From: Pyxicephalus adspersus
Lineage: Eukaryota; Chordata; Amphibia; Anura; Pyxicephalidae
DNA: 64,000 bases
Assembly (NCBI RefSeq): GCF_032062135.1
Contig: NC_092859.1
Span: 38,289,271-38,353,270 of the forward strand
Reading direction: 5' to 3'
A model generated the notes under the pieces. That model searched no databases. It was not told the DNA's origin and saw only the letters and a list, made by a program, of their open reading frames with translations. Position numbers and translations under genes: made by a program. Below are positions 47,101 to 58,859 of this stretch, piece by piece (position 1 is the first letter of the stretch; the number at the start of each line of letters is the position of its first letter).

Positions 47101-49247
47101 TGCTGCCCTGGGCAGAAACCTAATTACGAAGCCCTGTTGTACAAGCTCAACCCCTTGTGTTCTGTGATTATTTCAAGGGAAATTACTGCTGGAATGCTTT
47201 ATCACTGGCAGCATATTTTCTGATTTAGAGGCAGACAACATCCTAACTGTACAGGGCATCAAAGGAGAAATAGTATGGAAGGTTTTCCATTTTTGGAACT
47301 ATAAAGGGTAACTTCTAACGGCTGTCAACATCCCTTAAACACTCCTGCAGAATTTATACATAAATGTCTATGGGTGGAATGAAGAAACAAGTAATGGAAG
47401 GAAAAATGTTAAAAAGTGTGCTTGTTGTGGTGGTGCACCTTTTTAACCTTTTGCTCTAGAAATTGGACAACAAGTGTTTGTGCTATTGCCACAAACAGAG
47501 CTTACAACAACAAATAGCATGTTCCAGAATCCCCTATTATATCCTGGACATATGCATCCTGATATATAAATGCAATAAATGATTTATTTGAAGATGATTT
47601 ACACTAAGGGATCTATTTATCTGACATTACCTTCTATGTCCATGTGTTTCAATTGCAGTAATTGATTCCCACAAGGGAATGTCTGATTCCCTTTTTTATA
47701 AATAGAGCCCTAAAAGTGACAACAAATAGGCCAAAATGTTGTCTTCTATAAAGGAGATCCTAATATAAAGATTCAACAAACTTGTATACCTGCTTCATTT
47801 TACATTTAAAATGTCTATAAATGATAAACCCCAGATACCCCCTGTCTTGAATCCCTGGGGGATGTTCTTGGAAAGTTTTTGTTGATCACTTGTCTACAAC
47901 CTTGTTGCCTGTTAGGTATTTTTCCAGTTTATTTACATTTTGGATGATTTTAGAGAAACCCATCAGATTTCAAATCATCTGTTACAATAGATCTCATATT
48001 CGAATTGGGAATAGGATGAGTTAAAAGGGGCTGGACAGATGTGAGAGGCCCTCTTTTGGAAGAAAAAGCTTCCTATTCACTCAGGCTGCCTTTACCCTGT
48101 TCAATCAGGCTGTTTTCTCACTTTTATGGAACTATGGATCACCATCTGCTGCATTATGAGTATTGAAACAAAATAATTAAGTAGTATTTTACCCTTCACT
48201 TGTTCCAGCACTGTACTACTCTTCTTTTTCTTCTTTTACCCTTTTTCTACTTGTTATACCATATCCATGTGTAGGTTAACATTGAAGCTTTCTGTACATC
48301 TATGGGGCAATGGTGTCCACCTCTGCTCATTCCAAAGCTAATCCCATTTCATTAGTATAGAACAGGCACTCATAGAATTTGGGTGCATGAGGACAAATGT
48401 GCACCATGTATTTATTTAAGAAAAAAAAGATATTGTACCAAGTGTATTTTTTTTACTATTTGATGAATATTAAACCCTATGCTTTGTGTGCCTAGGATTT
48501 ACCTATAGTATTATATAATATATATATTTGACATCCATGATATGTAGGACTTTGACAATGGAGAGGCTGAGAATATTCTTCTTCATCAGGATTTCCCCCA
48601 GGGAGAAAACTGTTCAGCATAGCTTAAAACAAGTTTATAGATTTACAGTTTACACTTCTCGGTCAGCCAAGAAACAAACATTTAGGGAATCAGCAATGAC
48701 AAACTAGGTTTTTTTTCTCAGTGACAACAAATGACAACATATTTAAAAAAATTAGGTTGTGTCTTTCCACCAATATGAAACAATTATTTAAACAACAACA
48801 TAGCATTAGGGCAATTGTCCATAAAGAGTCTAGGTTAAACATTCATTTTGACTGCAATCCTATCAAACTAGGATGTAAGAGAGACCAACAATCTGTGAGA
48901 TTGCCATGAACTTGATGTAATAATGGAGGGAAGTTTGCTTGGTAGGAAGCCTAAAATGTGGGTGTAAGTTCAATTCCAAAATACAGAAGTGAAGTAGGCC
49001 CCCAGTGAGAAGCACATCTGCAGTGCCAAGGGTCATGATCCGACCAGAGATTCAATTCAAGATTTGAGCCAACGAAAAAGCATGGATCCAATCATACTCG
49101 TTCTGCTCTGTGTCGGTCAGAGCCTCCAACAAGGAGTACAGTGATCAGCACAATAATGAAATCACCAAATCACATTTTTCATGTTCTAAAACTAGGAGAG
49201 CTATGCTAGAAAAGTGGTCTATGGTTTCTGCAGAACTAATTACACCT
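44162..49247 (+). repeat. Tandem duplication, copy 2 (no L1)
   Basis: Follows copy 1 head to tail. ACCT occurs at the start of copy 1 (31781-31784), at the junction (44162-44165) and at the end of copy 2 (49244-49247), a 4-bp microhomology at the breakpoints. Copy 2 is about 5.1 kb against about 6.8 kb of copy 1 without the L1. It carries about 295 bp (44434-44730) absent from copy 1. In most aligned stretches only a few percent of bases differ by eye. Confidence 0.9.
44430..44525 (-). repeat. Inverted segment with hammerhead-like motif
   Basis: GAGATGAAAG...ATAATAAACATATATATGAATAAATATATT is the reverse complement of a segment at about 32315-32365 and 29690-29730, so part of the unit is inverted in copy 2. 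On the minus strand 44458-44423 reads CCTC-CTGATGA-(9 nt)-GAAA-CACATT-GAGG. It has a matching stem I and both hammerhead core boxes but no convincing stem II. Confidence 0.4.
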
Positions 49248-49714
49248 TTTTCAGGTTATAAATGTGTATATTTGTATTAGGGAGGTCCTATTCACTAATA
49301 GTAATAAACTAATAATTCACTACTCATGTACAAGTTTTTGGGGGGGTGGATACAGTTGGTAAGGGTGAATCTCATGATAATACCTTAGTATTGTATACGG
49401 TGGAAATAGATGACAGATTGACCATATAATAGTTCTGAAAAAAAAGAGTTGGCAAACAGAGTACGGACGTCTCCCTGTGTATTTTCTGCAGGCCATAGCT
49501 GTCAGTTTGCCATATTTATGAATGACAGTTGTGTGTAAATATGTACAAAATAAAAAATTACCAACCATTTTAGTCCATGGTAGTGTGTTTGGTTTGTATT
49601 GCCTAAACAAAAAAAACCTTGGGTTTGAATACATGTCCTCACTTCGGGAGCCCAAGGACCTTATTGGATACCATATGTGATTCCATCCAAGACTTCTGTG
49701 TGATTACAAACAAG
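49248..49714. other. Non-coding stretch, nothing recognised
   Basis: Between the duplication and the 3' end of the minus-strand lysine-rich gene. The 111-codon minus ORF 49320-49655 has no domain. Confidence 0.4.
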
Positions 49715-49902
49715 AGTTTTGCAGGAATTTTATTTAACACAATTCCACCAAAAACAGTCATTTCAGATTAGAATTGGTGTTTTCATTTATATTTAGGACC
49801 TCATAACAGCTGCATACACAACACAATATAAAACAGAGGTAAATTACAAATGCAATAAAACAAAGTACATTTCAATAGAGGTAAAAAAACAATGCCAAGA
49901 CA
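49715..49902 (-). other. Likely 3' UTR and poly(A) signal of the lysine-rich gene
   Basis: Downstream of the stop at 49905-49903, AATAAA occurs on the minus strand at about 49732-49727. The distance of about 170 nt is ordinary for a short 3' UTR. Confidence 0.5.
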
Positions 49903-49932
49903 CTACTTTTTGTCCTTTTTCTTTTTTTCTCC
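49903..49932 (-). CDS. Terminal coding exon, lysine-rich protein
   Basis: After the acceptor ATAATCCACAG the exon reads GEKKKKKDKK and stops at TAG (49905-49903). It joins in phase 0 to the Ser/Asp exon at 51276-51323. All three exons of this tail keep the same phase and the same strongly charged composition, which supports one spliced gene. The protein is not recognised. A basic, low-complexity C-terminus like this is typical of nuclear or nucleolar proteins, but that is inference. Confidence 0.65.
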   Translation of the reverse strand, partial: GEKKKKDKK

Positions 49933-51275
49933 CTGTGGATTATAAAACGAGAATGTTTTAGAAAAAGAAATCAGGTATTCATGTAGTATAAAACAGCCTT
50001 GTTTTTTTCTGAAAATGTACTAAATATTAAAGGCCAATTAGTAAACTTGCATTAATGTACGCTTTAGGCTTTTCAATAATGGACATGTTAATGAAAGTTA
50101 TGTTGTGCATTACTGTGCATTTAGTATGGTGCAAGTCGTTCAAGGAATCAGCTGCCAAGACTTCCTAGTGTGCAAAAAAGCACCAGACCTTTTTTACCAT
50201 ATCGCAACACATTATCGTGCATTGCCATGTGTTGTGGTGTGATGCAATGCAAATTTGTTGCCTTAATGCATTAGCCTGCCATCAGTGCACCTTATGTGAG
50301 TTACCTTATGTGAATTACCACAACACATATCTCTTAATGGGCCTTTAGTCGGTTTGTTGTATTAAATAGTTACGTATATATTAAAGCCAGGAGAGAATAA
50401 TTTGCATTGCTATTTTTTGTGTGTTTTTTAAGAAGACTGCTGTACTTAGTGGAGGTCTCTTTAAAACATTTTTGACACTCTAATTATCATACCCAACATA
50501 CAACAGCAACTTTGCTCCAAATTGGTTTCCATGATCGGCTCCTCTGCATCTCCTAAAAGCTGCTTGAGCCTATTTAGAACCAGTATATCAATTCCAAACT
50601 CCCAGGAATACATTTTCTGAAAGTAAACTAAATTCTTTGTAATTTGAAACATTTTTAGCAGGTAGGATCTCATAGTAAAAAAGAATCCGTATGTCTGTTC
50701 TATCATAAAAAATTCTTCCTCTGCTTACTATCCATTTTGTGAAATTTTACACCAATTGCACTTATATCCCAAACATGGACAGGTGTTAAATCATCAGCCA
50801 GTGGAGAAGACTGGCTGAAGGCTGAGGATTCTGTCTGGACCGATATGAGGAATGAGTGAAGATTAAATAATGAAGCAGCAATGAGGTGATAAGGGAGAAC
50901 ACTGTTTTAGGAGATCTGCTAAAGCAGTAAATATATCATAGTACACAAATATTCTGTGCACATTTCCAGAATATGGCAAGAGCCCTGGGGATTTGTAACA
51001 ACATAGCTTCTTCTAGAGTTGAGAAAGGATTGAGAGCAGTGAAAAACACACCAAAAACTTGTAATCCTGTTTGTCATCCCCATTGTGCAGTAATGTTTAT
51101 GGGATTTTTTAATAATTAATGCACTATATAATAATCCCATAAAACATTTCTATATACACATTTCATAATTCATAGCAAGGCAATCCACATCTATCAGGCA
51201 GTTAATAACTGGAAATCACTGGGAGCAGGGTTTGACAAAACCAATTTTGTGTCAGTTTTTACATTAGAGACTTAC

Positions 51276-51323
51276 ATCAGAGTCACTGTCAGAGCTGGAA
51301 CTGCTCCCTGATTTATCTCCTTC
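51276..51323 (-). CDS. Coding exon, Ser/Asp-rich block
   Basis: Acceptor TTTTTATTCCCAG and donor GTAAGT enclose exactly 16 codons: EGDKSGSSSSSDSDSD. Both sites are strong and the exon is phase 0 at both ends. The SDSDSD run is a typical CK2 phosphorylation context. Confidence 0.75.
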
Positions 51324-51954
51324 CTGGGAATAAAAAACAGAAACCTAATTCAGATATCATTACACATTGAAGATAATCATTAAATTCATATTACCCCTTT
51401 TGTTTTATCACATTACTTTTTGGTTTCCAAATGAACTGCTTAGGTAAGCTGACAAGCAAGAGGATGCTACATTTAAACCTTATGCTTTGAAAATGCATAT
51501 AAAAAGGTAATTATATTTATCATATCTCTTGTCTTGCATAAACCAAATAAACATATTAAAAAAACATAAAATCATAGGTATAATTTGCATAAATGTTGCC
51601 TTACCTGATTATATTCTACCATATCAAAATGCCAATAAATTGTAAAAAAAAAACACTTTTTTTTTAATAACATACCTTATTTTAGACCCAGTGACATTAT
51701 CACAGTGTTTCTGTCCGGTGAAAACAGTCTGCTAGAGTAAATGGAAATCTCCCCAATAGAGCACAGATTGAAAAAAATAAAAAAAAAATCTTTCATGGTT
51801 TTAACCATCCACTACTCTTTTCAAATGTGAATAAACATTTGTTTTGCAAGTCCAACTTTTGGCACCTACTATCTTACCAGATATTACCAGATAGTACTTG
51901 ATGCTTTGCAGTGAAAGGTGGACATTTTTAAAAAGCCCATTATTTAATTCTCAC

Positions 51955-52073
51955 CTTTTTCTCTTTCTTTTTCTTCCTCTTGTCATGTTTTTTATCTTTG
52001 TCCTTATCCTTGTCCTTATCCTTGTCTTTATCCTTGTCCTTATCCTTGTCTTTATCATCATCCTTCCCGAAAA
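51955..52073 (-). CDS. Coding exon, Lys-Asp repeat block
   Basis: 119-nt exon after the acceptor TTAATTTTGTAG with donor GTGAGA. It encodes FGKDDD, then about ten Lys-Asp pairs, then KKHDKRKKKKEKK. The Lys-Asp tract is a 12-bp codon minisatellite (AAGGATAAGGAC and variants), so its length may vary between individuals. It enters with two nucleotides of a split codon, and the exon supplying the other base is not identified. I do not recognise the gene. Confidence 0.7.
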
Positions 52074-53805
52074 CTACAAAATTAATCAGCAGATGATGAA
52101 AACCACGTTGTAGAGTACAGTATTACATAGAAGTAGTGCAAATATAGTCATCAGGTTACAAACAATCTAAAAAGAATATATATCCTTGGACATATGTAAA
52201 TACTCAAGTGTAAACTGAGATATTTTACATGCAAATTACAAAAACAGATTATGGTTTATACTCAAGAAAAACAAAACTATGCTTTGCAGCACCAGCAGAA
52301 CCAGTCAGGCAAAATGTATTACTATTGTTGTTGTTATTAATAAACGGTATTTATACAGTGCCAAAATAATATGCACCTCCGTACATTAAATAAGGAGGAG
52401 GAGATATCTTGCCTAACAATTCAAAGTTCTAGCAGACCAGGAGAGAAAAAAATCTCCTGAAACATTGATTGAATTGTAAGGCAAAATGATCTCCTTGCTC
52501 AACAATTCAATGTGCTGCTGATGCCAGCTTAAACCAGAACTCAGGATATTAACAGCCAGAGTTCTGATCTGAAATTATTATACCCATCATTGACAGTTAT
52601 AGTAATGCCCCTTGAGATGAAAAATGACAGCTTTTATTCCCTGGATCACGGATTGGCTGCACAATGACCAGAGCTGGGCTTCTGTCATTTTGTAGAGTCA
52701 ATCTGACAAGAGGTTAGCTGAGGACAGCTGTTCTCAGTTGCCCTCTTGTGTTATGGGCTGGGTAACTGTAAGGGATGATGACAATAGCTTTCCCTGTCAT
52801 AGCTGTCCTCCTCCAACACATTGCAGGTCCAGCAGCATCTAGACTCCTGTAACTGTGAAGCTGGCAGCAACTGATGCTGGATCCGATGTCCTGTTTGGTC
52901 ATCATTGGACCTTTTAAGGTGAATATTAGTTAAAAAAGACTGATAATGTTTTTTTTGTGTTGTCTTATAGTTTCTAAGGGTTTTATAACACTTTCTGGGT
53001 ATGACTAAGGGACATTATATTATTTTCCCAATGCGACGTGGCAGATATCTGGGAGTGTCCTTATCAAAGAGGATTTCCAGTTATAAACTTGTTCCCTGCC
53101 TGTAGACCTCTACAAAACTAGGGTCACATTGTGGGAAAGTTCTCCCACCCAACAATGGATCTTGCCACTGTTGGGGGCAGGTTTCTGCAGAAATGGAAGG
53201 GGCTACATATTTTTACCCCCTTTCTTCCTTGACAAACCAGATTCAAGAGTGCCTTTTAAGGATAGTAGAGGTGAAGCACCCATGCACATGCTCATTGTCT
53301 CCATCTTCTATGCAAGAAGGTCCCAAGCCAATTAAAGGGTCTGGTTTTGAAAATATAGAGAACCCACACATTTCTTTAAAACCCTATTAAAAAAAACATT
53401 ACATTCTTTACCTGTTAGCGACATGCTGTCACTTTCACCCCAGCCCATGTAACTCTTACATAGCCTTGTCACTGTTAGCTGTCACATTAACTCATGTCAT
53501 TTTATTCATTAATAATAATATTTAATAATACATTTACAAAACATTCTTATTACATTTATTGGCAATATACTTTTCAACTATATTTTTCAGGTAAAATTGG
53601 GTACCCTGATTTAATCTCCACTAATATGCCAATTCAATATGAAAATACAGACTGTAAATGAACACACATGAACACTTCAATGAGCTCTTAAAAAAATTAA
53701 TATCAGCATGGCCTTTTGAAATACTTCATTAAAACTGAGCCACTCTTAGAAAATCATAGGATAATCCAAATACATTTTAAATACTATACTTACATTTTAA
53801 TACAC
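52074..53805. other. Probable intron of the lysine-rich gene
   Basis: No further exon is convincing. ATT microsatellite at about 52325-52345. Small ORFs at 52714-52905 and 53129-53390 have no splice support. Confidence 0.4.
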
Positions 53806-53860
53806 TTGACATTTTTGTGCGGGGTGTGGAGTTTTTAGGTTGACAATAATTTTTTTACTC
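53806..53860 (-). CDS. Possible exon of the lysine-rich gene
   Basis: After acceptor CTTGTTTTCAG the only useful frame reads SKKIIVNLKTPHPAQKCQ. It joins in frame to the candidate exon at 55149-55193 through an Arg codon split AG|G. The donor at 53805 (GTGTAT) is weak. A strong donor GTAAGT lies at 53793-53788, but a TAA intervenes in this frame, so the exon might instead be a terminal exon ending in CQVY. Its phase does not fit the next exon directly, so an exon is missing or the call is wrong. Confidence 0.3.
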
Positions 53861-53925
53861 CTGAAAACAAGAAAAAAATTATTATACTGTATGTTCAAAA
53901 TTTTGCTGAGCAACAGACTAGTAGT

Positions 53926-54333
53926 ATGGCCATTATAGTATGGCCATCCTTCATAGTTTTGGATACTCTAAAGAAAGGTTTAAAGCTTATTGTCTTTTTT
54001 CTTCTTTTTTCTGTGTCCCTTTGGGTAAACAGTTACCCACCTGATAAGCTGCATGGGCCTAATGGGCACCTTGGAATCCAATTTGACCCTGCCACCCCCC
54101 CTTTCCTGTTTCATTTTTTGGCCATAGCTATTGACTCTGACCTGAAGCACCTCCCCAGCAATCTCATTGCCAGCGCCCTCCTCCAGCAGACAGGGTGAAA
54201 ACTTCTCGACTATACCAAGACTACGGCTTGACACTTGCGATGTGAAGCAGAAAGCAACCACTTTGGCAACTAAACCATAGCTACAACAGGTGCAAGAGAA
54301 AGGAAATATCTCCAAAGAGGGAAATCCTCTCAC
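53926..54333. other. Overlapping ORFs without support
   Basis: A 90-codon plus ORF and a 117-codon minus ORF overlap here in a slightly GC-richer patch. Neither has a domain, and no relative is recognised. Confidence 0.3.
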
Positions 54334-54768
54334 TGCAACAACTGTCCCCTCTCCCTAGTGTTTTGTCTTACAACCCCACTGCCAGTGCAGATCATGGCAG
54401 CTGTCGACACTGAGACCACTGACTGTCCTTGCTAACCTAACCTTGCTAAAGCAACCAACTTCTGGGCTTGTTTTTTTCTACAAAGAAAGAAAATTACTGT
54501 AGGCAAAGTAATTTTGCAATCTGTTAACATGGAAAGGGATGTGCGGTCACAAGTGACATCTAGTATGGAGCAATCATATAATCATTAAAAGTTTTAGCAA
54601 TCACACACCCTGAAGCGTAACCTTGACCTTGAAGCTTAACCTTGAACCTTAAGCGCAAACCTTAATTCTTTAAGGTGAACATTAGCTTTGTGCCATGTCT
54701 TATAGGTATGGCAATGCTTTACCAACAGTTTATGCTGTTTCTTTTTCTCTATAACATGTTCCCTTTGA

Positions 54769-54882
54769 GCTCTATCTATCTATCTATCTATCTTTCCTTA
54801 CTAAAAAAAAAGTCCAACTACTGTGATATCATTGTCATCACCATGTTGCATTGCTTTATAAATATATATAAATAAATTTTTT

Positions 54883-54925
<43 letters not shown>
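54769..54925. repeat. TCTA and TA microsatellites
   Basis: (TCTA)n at about 54772-54792 and a long (TA)n at about 54886-54921, separated by about 90 bp of AT-rich sequence. Likely length-polymorphic. Confidence 0.9.
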
Positions 54926-55148
54926 TTGCTGCTGTATTAAATCCTTATTTGATTCAAGAACTGATGTATACAATTTTAGGGTAGATTACAAACTGTAAAA
55001 TTTGCAGGAAGTAAAATTAAAAAGAAAGCTCTGAGGGGATTAAGGAAGAAAAAAGACCCTAAGACTCAGATAGACAGGTACTAACCAACGATAAATGATC
55101 TCTATGTAGATATCACATTTAGAAAATGGAAGGAAATTTAGTGGTTAC

Positions 55149-55193
55149 CTGTCACAGACGATGGTGGTAGATGGTTCGTCTTCTTTGCAGCTA
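55149..55193 (-). CDS. Possible exon upstream of the lysine-rich tail
   Basis: Bounded by TGTCTGTGTAG and the donor GTAACC. In the frame that joins the 53860 exon it reads SCKEDEPSTTIVCD plus a split Arg. An alternative acceptor three bases in (55190) is equally good. Short length and moderate splice sites keep confidence low. Confidence 0.35.
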
Positions 55194-55544
55194 CTACACA
55201 GACAACATCAGCGGTACATAATATAAGATGAGATGGGTGGGTACTGTACAACAACCAACACCCATCAGAACCAGTCATACTGGAAGGACAGTTTGTGAAA
55301 TCTTCATGAATCATATTGGGTATACCAGTTTCTGCTTACAATTTGTTTTACAGCTAGGCGTCCAACCATTTAAAGGAAAATCCAGACGTTATGAAATAGG
55401 AATTTGTTTTCTGTGATTCTTCCATCAATGTGCCACTGTATAAACATAGGTTTGGAATCCCTTGAAGTTGTGGAGGTGGTAGAACTAGGCGTGGCTGAGG
55501 TTTGAGATGACAAAATATTAAGCTTGGTATGTATCTCGAGTAGT

Positions 55545-55745
55545 GTTTCCCAACCAGGGTTCCTGTAGGCTATCTGTAAGGGTGACATTCTTCCCACTGG
55601 CCAGTAATGTAAAGAGCATTCTACCCACTGACCACCACACTAATGTACTGTGAGTTGTGCATAGAGTAATTATAGGAGGGGTTTCCTGAAGACTGGAAAA
55701 TTACTTTAAGAATTTCCTCATGTTAAAAAGGTTGAAAAAAGGCTG
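55545..55745 (+). repeat. 4420-type dispersed repeat, best copy
   Basis: TTCCCAACCAGGGTTCCTG, GGCTATCTGTAAGGGTGACA, CCACTGGCCAGTAATGTAA, GGGTTTCCTGAAGAC and AGGTTGAAAAAAGGCTG give the fullest version of this family in the window. Confidence 0.7.
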
Positions 55746-56525
55746 ACCTAGAGCATCATTGCTCAAGAGGTCAGCAGGGTATAGTTCTAGTCATCATTCT
55801 TATTGATTTAAAATTAATTCTACAGAAATTTTTTTTCCGGCCCATTTATATAGATGGCAAAGACTTGCTGTAGTGCAGACTCCTATCTGCTTCTATTTGA
55901 TGCAGACACTGTGATAAACCTTTATGGGGAGCTTTCTTAAAGTGGGTACTAAGTGAGAGGATGTGCCGATTATCTTAGACAGTATTGCATTACCAATCAT
56001 TCCAGTACTTTTAATATTCCTCTAGAAACTTTTTTTTTAAGGGGCCAGGATTGTCATTGGAAAAAATTTTCCCGTCTTTAGTCTGTAAGAAGAGTGGTTT
56101 CCCTTTAATGGTGTCAGTGGGATTAGGAAAACTTTGCATTGGTGTTTAATAGCCATTGGAGCCATGTTCAGCACTGATCCATCGTGCACAGTCAGGCATG
56201 TTTCATGCACCTGCTGCCATTCTGCATGTAGTGGTAGCAAATGTAACCAATATACAACATTATTTTAATGACTGCAGCTCTAGATTTATGGATAAAAAGT
56301 TCAGTAAATAAACATAGAAAACAAAGAATAAAAATGTGTGATTGTATTCCAATTTGTAAGGATATCAGGGGTCTGATAGTCCCATAAAACCCCCTATGAA
56401 TTTAGCCAAAGAAGTTTGGGGATTATCAGGGGAGTATCCCCAATTTTCAGGGTTTATGTTTCACAGGGGAGATCAGAAAATTAAGTGATTTTGGATTCCC
56501 ACGGTGTCAAACAGATTACAGCCTG
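55746..56525. other. Non-coding stretch, nothing recognised
   Basis: No gene or repeat ends are visible. Confidence 0.4.
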
Positions 56526-56529
56526 GTAA

Positions 56530-56790
56530 GCCTGGAAAAGCATGGAGTGTGCTTGGGGGGGGGGGTCTGGTCTGGAAGTAATTGAGTGGTTTAGCAGGTG
56601 CCCTAATTGCGTCTACCACAAAGTGCAGAGCTTTGTAATCAAACTCATGGCTTCCATGGTGACCGTTCGCTCACTTGCAGTCAAATATGTAGTTGGGGTT
56701 AAAACGTTTCAGGTTTGCAAATTCACCAGGTTTTTCCATTCTGGTCTATCTTCTCCAGTCTTGGAGCGCTTTAATAAATCAGGCCCAATG
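56530..56790. mobile_element. 'TGATTTATTAAAGCTC' MITE, copy 3 (degenerate)
   Basis: Right end CTTTAATAAATCAGGCCC is well preserved; the left half (from about AAGCCTGGAAAAGCATGG) is decayed and includes a G10 run. A 105-codon ORF crosses it by chance. Confidence 0.55.
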
Positions 56791-57084
56791 TATGCACCTA
56801 CAGCAACACAAGCTTTCAAGGAACTCATCATAGGTTTCAAGAAACTTAATCACATTTAAACTTGATCATGTTTAGCAAAGCACTGTATATCATTAACAAT
56901 TATTATGTATTTATAAAATGCCAAGTCAGAGGTTTCTATCTATTTTATATATAGAGTACATTGGTTAGAACCAAACCATTCATTGGGAATGGTGAAGGTG
57001 ACTTATCATTGCACGCATTTGTTCTTAAATTAAAAAAAAATATACAAACTGTCATTTCAAGTTTTGAAAAAGAGTGAACTAAAT

Positions 57085-57200
57085 GGCAGGTAGGGTAGGT
57101 TCACAGAAGATCCCTCCATATAGAACAAGTCACACCTGTAGGTCAAGGAATTTCCCAGCATTGTCAGATGTCAGATTTTGTCATTGTCAGATTTTATTCT
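57085..57200 (+). repeat. Direct repeat pair, left copy
   Basis: ATAGAACAAGTCACACCTGT, AGGTCAAGGAATTTCCCA and TTCTGCACACTTTA recur at 57700-57785. Confidence 0.7.
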
Positions 57201-57699
57201 GCACACTTTATGCCAGAGGCTACTACACAACATATGTTGGACATAATTAAATTATCACCTTGTGTTTTTTTTATTTATTTGGAACAAATGTACTGAAAAA
57301 AAGCAAGAAAAAAGCAAGTTCCACTGAAAGTGATAGTATTATAAGTAGATGTAAATTAATTTATCTTTATCACCTTTTACATCTCAATGTACCTGTCTAC
57401 ATGCCACCATCAGCTGCTCATCCCATTGGGGATCTCTTGCAGCTATGTCTTGCATACATACACTCCAATGGTACATACACTCAAAGGTCTTTTTTCTCAG
57501 ACAGGTGGGTGGATCATAGATTCTACAATATACAGTCCCAAATCATTACACCTGCACTATTCGGTAATTCCAGAATGGGAGGCAGAACCATTATACCCTG
57601 GGCTCACATCACATAGGTGTTAATGAAGGGGTCCTGGGACAGTGCTTTACTTTGCTCATCTTTTTATTTCGATACAGGTTGAACTTTATTGGCATGCAA

Positions 57700-57785
57700 A
57701 TGATTCCTCTCTATAGAACAAGCCACACCTGTAGGTCAAGGTTTTTCCCAACAATTTCAAATATTTATTTCTGCACACTTTACAG
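57700..57785 (+). repeat. Direct repeat pair, right copy
   Basis: ATAGAACAAGCCACACCTGT, AGGTCAAGGTTTTTCCCA and TTCTGCACACTTTA match the left copy about 610 bp upstream, with a shortened middle. Confidence 0.7.
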
Positions 57786-58425
57786 TACCATAGGCAGTTT
57801 GATATCTTGACTTGACTGTTTTTAAATCACAGCCTTGTTTGATTTGTTAATTATTTTTTTTAACCAACCCATTCATAGGTGAGCCAAGCAATTTAATGAA
57901 ATGTTTAGTTATACTTTAAGTAGATGTAAATTCTAATTGGGTAACATTGCATCAATAATACACTTTTTAAATTCTAACGTCGCTTTCAGCCATTTCCCAT
58001 CTATAAACAGATTGCCATCTTTCCACCTAAAGTGGCACTAAAGCTACAAATTAAAAAATTATGCTTGTGACTTGTGAATATGAATACATACAGTGCTTCA
58101 CAATACAAGTGACTTCGGCAACTCTTTTATGCTGTGCTGATATAAAGAACTTACAAGCCAGTTCAGAGGTGAATTATGTAATGCTTTACTGAAGATATCT
58201 GGATAAGAATGCTCCGGCTACAGACACATCAACAGTGAAGGCTCTTTTATATAATATCATATAGAGTTTCAGATACAAAGTGGATGTTTTAAAGAATTTT
58301 ATTACTTTTTTTTATCTATACAAGTAACAAATACACATACAGAAAAATACAGACTTTACTCCTGAGCTATTAGTAGAATTACCAGTGGTCTGACCACAAT
58401 TGTAATAAAGGGGCCCTTTAACACA
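57786..58425. other. Non-coding stretch with possible MITE end
   Basis: CCTAAAGTGGCACTAAAGC at about 58026-58044 resembles the end of the 23322-type MITE. Otherwise nothing is recognised. Confidence 0.4.
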
Positions 58426-58429
58426 GATA

Positions 58430-58487
58430 GTATAGGCTATTTATTATCCTCATACAAGTATTTATGGATTGTTTGGCTGTTGTATGC
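58430..58487 (-). other. Likely 3' UTR and poly(A) signal of the 58.5-kb exon
   Basis: AATAAA on the minus strand at about 58444-58439, roughly 45 nt downstream of the TAA. Confidence 0.4.
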
Positions 58488-58585
58488 TTACGTCACATAA
58501 TCCACACGCCTGGAGTCCTGTCTGCACAGGTCCACATCGTCAGACTGTTTGTAGGCGTTGTTCTGTCTGTGACATGCAAACTCTT
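58488..58585 (-). CDS. Terminal coding exon of an unidentified gene
   Basis: After the acceptor CTTTTATAG the frame reads EFACHRQNNAYKQSDDVDLC and continues to RRVDYVT, then TAA (58490-58488). An acceptor nine bases earlier (AATGTAG) is also possible and keeps the frame. The exon stands out from its AT-rich surroundings by balanced composition and codon-like structure. The polar, Cys-containing tail could be the cytoplasmic end of a membrane protein, which is inference only. Upstream exons would lie between 58.6 kb and the FAM114A 3' end, or inside that gene. None was found. Confidence 0.5.
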
Positions 58586-58736
58586 CTATAAAAGCTACAT
58601 TTTTTGCCTCCTTTCTATACTATACCTAGATTAACAATAATTAACCTGTACGAAAACCAAGAACTTCCACAACACATATACAACACCCTTTTCAGATAGC
58701 CGTGTTTTACCCGGAACCTGTATTCATAAAAGTACT

Positions 58737-58858
58737 TCCCAGAAAAGTACTAAATAAGCCAACGTGCAATCTACCAAAAAAAAGTACGATTTGTGGCCCT
58801 CGTTTTTTTCGTTTTCACTGCAGCAATGATACACAGTGGAGATAGATATTTTATAATG
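58737..58858. repeat. 122-bp segment, source or sister of 62867-62990
   Basis: From TCCCAGAAAAGTACTAAATA to TAGATATTTTATAATG this matches 62867-62990 with about five substitutions and a change in an A-run. Here it is not flanked by a target duplication, and similarity stops at both edges. Confidence 0.9.
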
Positions 58859-58859
58859 G

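Noticed and set aside
51688..51722. Possible 35-nt exon between the Lys-Asp and Ser/Asp exons (acceptor CACCGGACAG, donor GTATGT)
   Set aside because: Including it would break the phase-0 join between its neighbours.
53401..53470. Possible minus-strand exon ending at a GTAAAG donor
   Set aside because: No pyrimidine tract or usable acceptor upstream, and no frame linking the neighbouring exons.
53926..54333. Overlapping 90- and 117-codon ORFs on opposite strands
   Set aside because: No recognisable motif, codon structure or splice signals.
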